Of a DNA stretch of 11,001 nucleotides, positions 1 to 5,317 are shown piece by piece; the first letter of the stretch is position 1; the number at the start of each line of letters is the position of its first letter. The stretch spans positions 1-11,001 of the forward strand of contig CAMUNJ010000020.1 of assembly GCA_947090235.1 (NCBI GenBank), written 5' to 3'. The position numbers were made by a program, and so were the translations under genes. Source of the DNA: an uncultured Bacillota bacterium (lineage in GTDB: Bacteria; Bacillota; Clostridia; Christensenellales; UBA1242). The notes below the pieces were generated by a model, which was not told where the DNA came from, did not search any database, and was given only the letters and a program-made list of their open reading frames with translations.

Positions 1-2
1 CT

Positions 3-377
3 TTAATTGGTATGTTTCACACAATTTTTAATATTTGTGTTCTTCATATGAAGTCTATGAAGGATGGCCCTGGAATGGGTGAGGGATATGAGAAAACAAA
101 GCCTTGGCATCCACTTTATAATATTATTCTTTTTACCCTTTTTGGTTGGCTTTATATGAGTGGACTTGCAAATCCTACTATTACTGAGGCACTTATAACT
201 GGAGCAATTTGGGCGGGAATCTGTATTGTATTTGACCTTTTTGGTTGGGTTGTTATAAAACATCCTTGGAGTTTAACTTTTAAAGGCTTTTATGTTGACT
301 ATCAACCTTGGATAACTTTGATTTATTTGGCTATTTTTCTAGGGCCAGTTATCGGTTATGCTTTTTGTTTGATATAA
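3..377 (+). CDS. Small polytopic membrane protein, 5' end cut by the window
   Basis: I do not recognise this family. The frame is already open at the left edge: codons for L-I-G precede the first ATG at 12, and no Shine-Dalgarno site stands before that ATG, so the true start probably lies outside the window. Counting from the ATG at 12, three hydrophobic segments are visible at about residues 36-52, 57-82 and 100-119, and the first dozen residues may be the end of another. Between them sits a polar loop rich in Gly, Lys, Pro, Trp and His (DGPGMGEGYEKTKPWHP, residues 18-34) that looks like a family signature. All Trp codons are TGG. The protein ends in the last helix with almost no tail. A bidirectional hairpin follows 23 bases after the stop. 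That it is an integral membrane protein is well supported; its role is unknown. Confidence 0.7.
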   Translation, partial: LIGMFHTIFNICVLHMKSMKDGPGMGEGYEKTKPWHPLYNIILFTLFGWLYMSGLANPTITEALITGAIWAGICIVFDLFGWVVIKHPWSLTFKGFYVDYQPWITLIYLAIFLGPVIGYAFCLI

Positions 378-400
378 GATTTATCAATTGTTATAAAAAT

Positions 401-428
401 AAAAACCACCTTAATAGGTGGTTTTTTT
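401..428. terminator. Bidirectional intrinsic terminator
   Basis: Arms at 401-410 (AAAAACCACC) and 417-426 pair perfectly around a 6-base loop. A run of seven T follows on the plus strand, and the A-tract gives a U-tract on the minus strand. It lies between the convergent membrane protein (stop at 377) and collagen-like gene (stop at 445), so it can end both transcripts. Confidence 0.85.
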
Positions 429-444
429 AGATGTTGCTAGTGAT

Positions 445-1611
445 TTAAGAAAGTTGAATTATTGATAAGTTTGCACCAGCACCTGTTTGAAGTATTGCTG
501 ATCCAGCTAAGCCAAATAATTCAAGAGTTATTGTAGAACCTGCTGTTAAGTTTGCAATCACAGTATTTGTATAACTTGATACTGATACAACTGGCTGTAT
601 TGTAGATGGTGCATATGCTGTTCCGTTTATTATTAATCTTGATCCTAATGCAAGACCGGCAGTTATATGAATTTCATAATGAATTTCATATTTACCTGCT
701 GTTGCAACAGTAAATTGAGTATTTGTTCCGTCGATAGTAATTCCTGCAGTAGTAATTTGATTGCTTGGAAGTGGAACTACAGTTCCTCCTACTAAAACTC
801 CAATAGTTGCACCGGTAGTATTTGAAGCAAATGCCGAGTTAGCAGTGATATTAGGGCCCGTCGCCCCAGTTGCTCCAGTCACTCCAGTTGCTCCAGTAGG
901 GCCAGTTGGTCCAGTAATAGATAGTCCTGCAATTCCGGTAGCCCCAGTAGCACCTGTAGCCCCAGTAGGGCCAGTGATAGATAATCCATCTGTGCCTGCA
1001 GGGCCAGTAGGACCTGTAGGACCCGTCGCGCCGGTAGGACCAGTCGCACCATCTGCTCCCGTCGCACCAGTTGGTCCAGTAATAGATAATCCTGCAATTC
1101 CTGTAGCACCAGTCGCACCGGTAGGTCCGGTTGCTCCGTCAGCACCTGTAGGGCCAGTAGGACCAGTAATTGACAATCCTGCAATACCTGTTGCTCCAGT
1201 AGCACCGGTTGCACCGGTAGGGCCAGTTGGCCCTGTTGTACCTGTTATAGATAGGCCAGTTGCTCCGGTTGGTCCTGTTATTCCGGTAGCCCCAGTTGGA
1301 CCAGGAATACCTTGTAAGCCTTGAACGCCTTGAGGACCAGTAGGGCCTATTAAACCCGCTGTACCCGTCGCACCAGTAGCGCCAGTTGGTCCAGTAGCAC
1401 CAGTAGGGCCAGTTGCTCCTGTGCCGCTTAATCCTGTTGCACCAGTAGGACCGGTTGGCCCAGTTGGTCCTGTGGGGCCGATAGGACCACGCTCACCGGG
1501 GATGGCGATTTCCCTAGTTTTAATAATAGGGATAAATATATGAGAGTTATCACAACATTTATTATTTAAATTATTTAAGCAACATCTATGGTTATTATTA
1601 AAAAAATCCAT
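445..1611 (-). CDS. Collagen-like (Gly-X-Y) surface protein with BclA-like C-terminal domain
   Basis: The protein has 388 residues in three parts. Residues 1-38 are an Asn/Cys-rich leader with two CC pairs (10-11 and 19-20). Residues 39-253 are a collagen-like region built mostly of GPT and GAT triplets. Residues 254-388 are a Ser/Thr/Gly/Ala-rich beta domain with the pattern LPSN...FTVATAGKYEIHYEI, resembling the C-terminal trimerisation domain of BclA, the exosporium glycoprotein of Bacillus and Clostridium spores. From family knowledge such proteins form trimeric filaments on spore or cell surfaces, with Thr-rich triplets often glycosylated; spore location here is inference. The triplet phase breaks once near residues 60-66 and five times at GLSIT. 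There is no classical signal peptide and no LPxTG anchor. The start is supported by AAAAGGA about 6 bases upstream. It is a single-gene unit, divergent from pflB. Confidence 0.88.
   Translation of the reverse strand: MDFFNNNHRCCLNNLNNKCCDNSHIFIPIIKTREIAIPGERGPIGPTGPTGPTGPTGATGLSGTGATGPTGATGPTGATGATGTAGLIGPTGPQGVQGLQGIPGPTGATGITGPTGATGLSITGTTGPTGPTGATGATGATGIAGLSITGPTGPTGADGATGPTGATGATGIAGLSITGPTGATGADGATGPTGATGPTGPTGPAGTDGLSITGPTGATGATGATGIAGLSITGPTGPTGATGVTGATGATGPNITANSAFASNTTGATIGVLVGGTVVPLPSNQITTAGITIDGTNTQFTVATAGKYEIHYEIHITAGLALGSRLIINGTAYAPSTIQPVVSVSSYTNTVIANLTAGSTITLELFGLAGSAILQTGAGANLSIIQLS
853..1497 (-). repeat. Nine-base periodic collagen-coding repeat array
   Basis: This stretch encodes residues 39-253 of the collagen-like protein as degenerate 9-base GGN-CCN/GCN-ACN units. 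It is visibly richer in G and C than its surroundings. The near-tandem structure makes it prone to length change by slippage or unequal recombination. Five copies of a 15-base block coding for GLSIT lie at 913-927, 973-987, 1078-1092, 1165-1179 and 1243-1257, with steps of 60, 105, 87 and 78 bases. Confidence 0.85.
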
Positions 1612-1625
1612 AAATTTTCCTTTTA

Positions 1626-1640
1626 GGCAAAAATATTGCC
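1626..1640. promoter_or_regulatory. Palindrome GGCAA-N5-TTGCC before the collagen-like gene
   Basis: A perfect 5+5 inverted repeat with an AT spacer lies just upstream of the ribosome site of the collagen-like gene. It could be an operator or a weak 5' UTR hairpin. Only the symmetry is seen; the function is inferred. Confidence 0.3.
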
Positions 1641-1739
1641 CAATAACATAATATTCAATAGTAATTAAAAGAGATAATTGTTTATTTATAAAAAATTTGA
1701 TTTAAAAATAAAAAAAATTAAAATTTTTGTTTATTTTGT

Positions 1740-1769
1740 TTGACTAATATTGTCGATTTAGTATACAAT
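1740..1769 (+). promoter_or_regulatory. Candidate sigma-A promoter of pflB
   Basis: The -35 is TTGACT at 1740-1745. The -10 is either TATACA at 1762-1767 (16-base spacer) or TACAAT at 1764-1769 (18-base spacer). It would give a leader of about 70 bases ahead of pflB that contains the inverted repeat at 1795-1810. Confidence 0.6.
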
Positions 1770-1794
1770 AACTAGGCATTGAGAAAATATAGAT

Positions 1795-1810
1795 ATACAA
1801 TATGTTGTAT
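1795..1810. promoter_or_regulatory. Inverted repeat ATACAA-N4-TTGTAT in the pflB leader
   Basis: Six-base perfect arms lie around TATG, just downstream of the predicted pflB start of transcription, a position typical of repressor sites. It differs from the usual Rex core (TTGTGAA-N4-TTCACAA type) and FNR core (TTGAT-N4-ATCAA), so I do not name a regulator. The octamer TATACAAT occurs both at 1762-1769 and at 1794-1801. Confidence 0.35.
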
Positions 1811-1837
1811 TTATATATTTCAACCAACACAATATAT

Positions 1838-1843
1838 AGGAGG
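1838..1843 (+). promoter_or_regulatory. AGGAGG ribosome site that decides the pflB start
   Basis: Two ATG codons are adjacent at 1846 and 1849. AGGAGG ends 2 bases before the first and 5 bases before the second, so the second fits initiation better. Confidence 0.75.
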
Positions 1844-1848
1844 AAATG

Positions 1849-4086
1849 ATGGATAAAATAGAAAATAGTGCTTGGCGTGGATTTAAAGGACAAAAATGGA
1901 AGGATGAGATTGATGTAAGTGATTTTATTTTGGCAAATTATCACGAATATAAAGGTGATGATAGTTTTCTTGCAGGAATTTCACCTAAAACTGCTAAGGT
2001 TTGGGCAAGATGTGAAGAATTATTAAGACAAGAGGCTAAAAAAGGGCTTTTGGATGTTGAAACAAAGGCTATTTCTGGCATAAACACTTTTAAACCAGGT
2101 TATATTGATAGGAAAAACGAAGTCGTATTTGGTCTTCAAACTGATAAGCCATTAAAGAGGATTGTCAATCTGTATGGCGGCTCTAGAATGGCTGAAAAGG
2201 CTCTTGCAGCATATAATCGCAAACTTGACAAAAAGATTGAGGGACATTTTGTAGAATATAGAAAAACACATAATGATGGCGTTTTTGATGCATATACTTC
2301 AGAGATAAGAAAGGCTCGTTCGGCTGGGCTTATCACTGGTCTTCCTGATGCTTACGGTAGGGGGCGTATTATTGGTGATTATCGTCGAGTTGCTCTTTAT
2401 GGTATTGACTTTTTGATTGAAAACAAGAAAAAAGATCTTTTAGGAATAGATGTTTCTTCAGAAGAGAATATTCGTCTTCGTGAGGAAGTTTCTGAGCAAA
2501 TAAAGGCGTTAGAGCAAATTAAACTTATGGCAAAAGGCTATGGTTTTGATATCTCTAAACCTGCAAACAATGCAAAAGAGGCTTTCCAATGGTTGTACTT
2601 TGCATATCTTGCAGCTGTTAAAGAAAACAATGGAGCGGCTATGAGTTTAGGTCGTACTTCTACATTCTTGGATATTTTTGTTGAGCGTGATCTTAAGGAT
2701 GGAGTTTTATCTGAAGAGGAAGCACAAGAATTGGTTGACCAATTTATAATCAAACTCCGTTTAGTTCGCCATCTTCGTACTCCAGAATATGATGAGATTT
2801 ATGCTGGAGACCCAACTTGGGTGACAGAAAGCGTTGCAGGAATGGTTGATGACAAAAAGAGTTTGGTGACTAAAAACTCATTTAGATATCTTCATTCTCT
2901 TATCAATCTTAATCCGTCTCCAGAGCCAAACTTAACAGTTTTATGGTCTAATAAACTTCCAGCAAACTTCAAAAAATTCTGTGCAAAGATTTCAATTTTG
3001 ACTGATGCTATACAATATGAAGGCGATGAGGTTATGCGTCCAATTTATGGCAATGATTATGCTATTGCATGTTGTGTTTCAGCTATGAAAGTTGGAAAAC
3101 AAATGCAGTTCTTTGGAGCAAGATGCAATCTTGCAAAGGCTCTTCTTTATTCTATGAATGGAGGTGTAGATGAAAAGAGCGGAAAACTTGTTGTTGATGG
3201 TATAGCAAAAAATAACGATAAGGTTTTGTCTTTTGATAAAGTTTTCAAAAATTATAAAGTAACTCTTGAGAAGGTTGCAAAAACTTATGTTGATGCAATG
3301 AACATTATTCATTATATGCATGACAAATATGCTTACGAACGCGGACAAATGGCTCTTCATGATACGCATGTAGAAAGATTAATGGCATTTGGAGCGGCTG
3401 GTTTCTCAGTTGTGGCAGATAGTTTGTCTGCTATCAAGTATGCAAAGGTAAAACCTATTCGTAATGACGATGGTTTGATTGTGGATTTTGAAGTTGAAGG
3501 AGAGTTTCCTAAATATGGCAATGATGATGATCGTGTAGATGAAATCGGCGTAGAGGTTGCAAAATTCTTTATCTCATGTCTTAAAAAACATAAACTTTAC
3601 AGAGATGCAAAACATACACTATCTCTTCTTACAATAACTTCCAATGTTATGTATGGTAAAAAGACAGGTTCTACTCCAGATGGGCGTAAAGCAGGTGAAC
3701 CATTTGCTCCAGGAGCAAATCCAATGCATAATCGTGACTGCAGTGGGGCTCTCGCTTCACTCAATTCTGTTGCTAAAGTACCTTATTGTGATGTTTGTCA
3801 AGATGGTATTTCTAATACTTTCTCAATTGTTCCAGATGCATTAGGACATGATGATAAGTCTAGAATAAATAATCTTGTAAATATATTAGATGGCTACTTT
3901 GTTCAAGATGCACAACATCTAAATGTAAATGTTCTTAATCGTGAACTTCTTATTGACGCTATGAATAATCCTTGGAAATATCCTTCACTTACAATTAGAG
4001 TTTCAGGCTATGCAGTAAACTTTAATAGATTGTCAAAAGCCCATCAACAAGAAGTTATCGCAAGAACTTTCCATGAAGCACGATAG
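1849..4086 (+). CDS. pflB: Formate acetyltransferase (pyruvate formate-lyase)
   Basis: This glycyl-radical enzyme converts pyruvate and CoA to formate and acetyl-CoA in the cytoplasm during anaerobic fermentation. At 745 residues it matches the family's usual length of about 750-760. Counting from 1849, the catalytic Cys pair is C408-C409 in GNDYAIACCVS, and the radical-bearing glycine is G720 in RVSGYAV near the C terminus. SPEPNLTVLWS, GDEVMRP and GSTPDGRKAGEPFAPGANPMHNRD are also typical and separate it from glycerol dehydratase or other glycyl-radical enzymes. The start at 1849 is preferred over 1846 from spacing to AGGAGG. Its activase lies 288 bases downstream on the same strand. No terminator with a U-run follows the stop, so read-through into pflA is possible, though the spacer is full of hairpins. 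Confidence 0.97.
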   Translation: MDKIENSAWRGFKGQKWKDEIDVSDFILANYHEYKGDDSFLAGISPKTAKVWARCEELLRQEAKKGLLDVETKAISGINTFKPGYIDRKNEVVFGLQTDKPLKRIVNLYGGSRMAEKALAAYNRKLDKKIEGHFVEYRKTHNDGVFDAYTSEIRKARSAGLITGLPDAYGRGRIIGDYRRVALYGIDFLIENKKKDLLGIDVSSEENIRLREEVSEQIKALEQIKLMAKGYGFDISKPANNAKEAFQWLYFAYLAAVKENNGAAMSLGRTSTFLDIFVERDLKDGVLSEEEAQELVDQFIIKLRLVRHLRTPEYDEIYAGDPTWVTESVAGMVDDKKSLVTKNSFRYLHSLINLNPSPEPNLTVLWSNKLPANFKKFCAKISILTDAIQYEGDEVMRPIYGNDYAIACCVSAMKVGKQMQFFGARCNLAKALLYSMNGGVDEKSGKLVVDGIAKNNDKVLSFDKVFKNYKVTLEKVAKTYVDAMNIIHYMHDKYAYERGQMALHDTHVERLMAFGAAGFSVVADSLSAIKYAKVKPIRNDDGLIVDFEVEGEFPKYGNDDDRVDEIGVEVAKFFISCLKKHKLYRDAKHTLSLLTITSNVMYGKKTGSTPDGRKAGEPFAPGANPMHNRDCSGALASLNSVAKVPYCDVCQDGISNTFSIVPDALGHDDKSRINNLVNILDGYFVQDAQHLNVNVLNRELLIDAMNNPWKYPSLTIRVSGYAVNFNRLSKAHQQEVIARTFHEAR

Positions 4087-4090
4087 TTTG

Positions 4091-4210
4091 AAATTACTTT
4101 TCTTTGAAGAAAAGTAAGCAAAAGAACAATAAGATTCAACGATTTTGCTTTTCTTTTATCAAAGACAAAATCGTTGAATTTGACTTTTGCTTAGATTTAA
4201 AAAGTAATTT
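4091..4210. repeat. 120-base nested inverted repeat
   Basis: Three sets of perfect arms nest around one centre: 4091-4101 with 4200-4210 (11 bases), 4116-4124 with 4184-4192 (9 bases) and 4134-4147 with 4166-4179 (14 bases, ATTCAACGATTTTG). A competing local hairpin with 10-base arms lies within the left side, at 4094-4103 and 4108-4117. The symmetry resembles a palindromic intergenic repeat or MITE-like unit, but no transposase, target duplication or second copy is visible in the window. Confidence 0.75.
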
Positions 4211-4266
4211 TATACAAAATATAGTAGTATGCAATGCATAATAGATACAATTTGTAGTTTGATTAA

Positions 4267-4333
4267 AAAAGAAAAATATTGCAACTGTGACGACAATAAA
4301 ATTGCCAAACAGTTGCAAAAATACTTTTCTTTT
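4267..4333. repeat. Second inverted repeat in the pflB-pflA spacer
   Basis: The inner arms TTGCAACTGT (4279-4288) and ACAGTTGCAA (4309-4318) are perfect. Pairing continues outward through A/T-rich sequence to 4267 and 4333, with a 3-base bulge and one mismatch. The 20-base loop is 4289-4308. No U-run follows, so it does not look like an ordinary terminator. Confidence 0.65.
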
Positions 4334-4335
4334 GA

Positions 4336-4360
4336 CAACTTTTCTTAGCAAGAAAAGTTG
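4336..4360 (+). repeat. Hairpin directly upstream of pflA
   Basis: CAACTTTTCTT (4336-4346) pairs perfectly with AAGAAAAGTTG (4350-4360) around a 3-base loop. It shares its 9-base stem core with the hairpin at 4094-4117 just after pflB, so the two ends of the spacer carry the same stem. It ends 14 bases before the pflA ATG. Confidence 0.7.
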
Positions 4361-4374
4361 AAAAATTAAGTAAA

Positions 4375-5082
4375 ATGAAAGATATGAAAGGTAATATCGC
4401 AAGTTTTGAAAGCATGGGCTTGGTTGATGGACCGGGGGTTAGGTTCGTTGTATTTTTGCAGGGCTGTCCTCTACGTTGTGCATATTGCCATAATCCAGAA
4501 ATGTGGAATGAGAAAGAAATTAAAACCTTGATGACGCCAGAAGAACTTGTTAATAAGGTAAAAAAATATAAACCTTATTTTGGGGAAGAGGGCGGCATAA
4601 CAATTTCTGGTGGCGAGCCTTTGCTTCAACAAGAGTTTGTAACTGAGGTTTTTAAACTTTGTAAAAAAGAAGGTATAAATACTTGTTTAGATACATCAGG
4701 TTTTGGGAATCCAAGTGAAGAACTTTTGAATGTTATAGATCTTATTATTTTAGATGTTAAAGAACTTGACGAAAATAGATATCTAAATCTGGTTGGACAA
4801 AAGATAGAGTGTTTTAAGGACTTTTTAGAGAAATGCCAAAAAACTGGGATTAAAATGTGGCTGCGACAAGTGATTGTTCCTGGCTTTAATGATAATGAAG
4901 AGAATGTTTTGAAACTCAAAGCATTTGCTCAAAAATTAAAGAATATTGAGAAGATCGAATTGCTTCCTTATCATGATATGGCAAAGAAAAAATATAAAAC
5001 ACTTGGCATTCCATATCGTCTTGAAGATATCAAACCTATGGATAAAGTAAAATGTAAAAAACTGGAAAAATTATTAAAATAA
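4375..5082 (+). CDS. pflA: Pyruvate formate-lyase activating enzyme (radical SAM)
   Basis: This enzyme uses S-adenosylmethionine and a 4Fe-4S cluster to put the glycyl radical on PflB. It has 235 residues, close to the family's usual 240-250. The cluster motif CPLRCAYC places Cys at 31, 35 and 38 inside the PflA signature GLVDGPGVRFVVFLQGCPLRCAYCHNPE. The SAM-binding GGE is at 79-81, and PGFND and LPYHDMAKKKYKTLG follow as in known PflA. There are no extra ferredoxin-like Cys clusters, so it is the short PflA type, not the activase of larger glycyl-radical enzymes. ATG codons at 4375 and 4384 are both possible starts. Neither has a good ribosome site: only AATTAAGTAAA precedes the first. A strong hairpin ends 14 bases upstream. 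A terminator overlaps the stop. Confidence 0.95.
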   Translation: MKDMKGNIASFESMGLVDGPGVRFVVFLQGCPLRCAYCHNPEMWNEKEIKTLMTPEELVNKVKKYKPYFGEEGGITISGGEPLLQQEFVTEVFKLCKKEGINTCLDTSGFGNPSEELLNVIDLIILDVKELDENRYLNLVGQKIECFKDFLEKCQKTGIKMWLRQVIVPGFNDNEENVLKLKAFAQKLKNIEKIELLPYHDMAKKKYKTLGIPYRLEDIKPMDKVKCKKLEKLLK

Positions 5083-5107
5083 AAAATCCCCAAACGGATT
5101 TTTTTTT
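5081..5107. terminator. Bidirectional terminator between pflA and tRNA-Ser
   Basis: AAAAAATCC (5081-5089) pairs with GGATTTTTT (5096-5104) around CCAAAC, and more T follows to 5107. It overlaps the pflA stop and, read on the minus strand, serves the convergent tRNA gene. The GC core is only three pairs. Confidence 0.65.
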
Positions 5108-5117
5108 ATATTGTTTT

Positions 5118-5206
5118 TGGCGTAGCGGACAGGATTTGAACCTGCGGAAGGGATAACCTTCACACGCTTTCCAAGCGTGCACCTTAAACCACTCGATCAC
5201 CGCTAC
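5118..5206 (-). tRNA. tRNA-Ser (anticodon GGA)
   Basis: The reverse complement folds as a class II tRNA of 89 bases. The acceptor stem GTAGCGG/CCGCTAC is perfect, with discriminator G and CCA encoded at 5118-5120. The anticodon stem CACGC/GCGTG holds loop TTGGAAA with anticodon GGA (plus-strand 5170-5172), reading UCC and UCU. The long variable arm GAAGG-TTATC-CCTTC is typical of serine tRNAs. The T arm is GCAGG-TTCAAAT-CCTGT with one G-U pair. Confidence 0.96.
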
Positions 5207-5216
5207 ATATATTATA

Positions 5217-5245
5217 ATTTTAATAAAATAATATACGATTGTCAA
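5217..5245 (-). promoter_or_regulatory. tRNA-Ser promoter
   Basis: On the minus strand, TTGACA (5240-5245) and TAAAAT (5217-5222) are separated by 17 bases. Transcription should start near 5210, only about 4 bases before the mature tRNA 5' end, so little 5' trimming would be needed. A perfect TATAAT also occurs at 5211-5216 but is 23 bases from the -35. Confidence 0.75.
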
Positions 5246-5272
5246 GTCTAGAAATAGCCTTATTGTTTTTAT

Positions 5273-5301
5273 TTTACATTTTGCATAAAATATGTTATAT
5301 T
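5273..5301 (+). promoter_or_regulatory. Promoter of the DUF2207 gene
   Basis: TTTACA (5273-5278), a 17-base spacer and TATATT (5296-5301) predict a start near 5308. The leader would be about 10 bases, with ribosome site GAGG (5309-5312) almost at the mRNA 5' end. Confidence 0.6.
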
Positions 5302-5317
5302 TATTTTCGAGGTTTAT

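Larger units (their letters stand above)
1612..1845. other. AT-rich divergent intergenic region (collagen-like gene / pflB)
   Basis: This 234-base region separates two divergent starts. On the minus side I see the AAAAGGA ribosome site and a short palindrome, but no convincing sigma-A promoter, and no match to sporulation sigma consensus strong enough to call. On the plus side there is a pflB promoter candidate, an inverted repeat and a strong ribosome site. The middle (about 1660-1738) is nearly pure A/T and may serve as an UP-like or bent segment. Confidence 0.6.
4087..4374. other. Palindrome-rich spacer between pflB and pflA
   Basis: These 288 bases hold no credible gene. They are filled with inverted repeats: a nested palindrome at 4091-4210, a short TATGCA-A-TGCATA palindrome at 4228-4240, a second palindrome at 4267-4333 and a hairpin at 4336-4360. 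The 9-mer ACTTTTCTT occurs at 4096, 4323 and 4338, and its complement AAGAAAAGT at 4107 and 4350. A weak promoter-like pair (TTGACT at 4180-4185, AGTAAT at 4203-4208) exists but is unconvincing. The spacer may be an interspersed palindromic element or a structured mRNA segment for processing. Confidence 0.7.

Noticed and set aside
761..1324. Plus-strand 187-codon open frame rich in Pro-Val-Ala and Gly-Pro-Val, antisense to the collagen-like gene
   Set aside because: It is the mirror of the GGN-CCN-ACN codon pattern on the other strand, has no ribosome site, and would give only a low-complexity repeat.
856..1497. CRISPR-like array
   Set aside because: The repeats are coding 9-base collagen triplets with variable spacing and no unique spacers of regular length.
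1612..1740. Sporulation sigma-factor promoter before the collagen-like gene
   Set aside because: No sequence on the minus strand matches SigE, SigG or SigK -10 and -35 elements at acceptable spacing; the AT-rich background gives only partial hits.
4180..4208. Internal promoter for pflA within the spacer
   Set aside because: TTGACT at 4180-4185 is followed at 17 bases only by AGTAAT, which matches the -10 consensus at four of six positions; both hexamers fall inside palindrome arms or their flanks.
4136..4402. Minus-strand 88-codon frame across the pflB-pflA spacer
   Set aside because: It is made mostly of the AT-rich palindromes, overlaps the pflA start, and has no family-like pattern or ribosome site.
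5036..5245. Minus-strand 69-codon frame
   Set aside because: It runs through the tRNA-Ser gene and its terminator; the tRNA explains the sequence.
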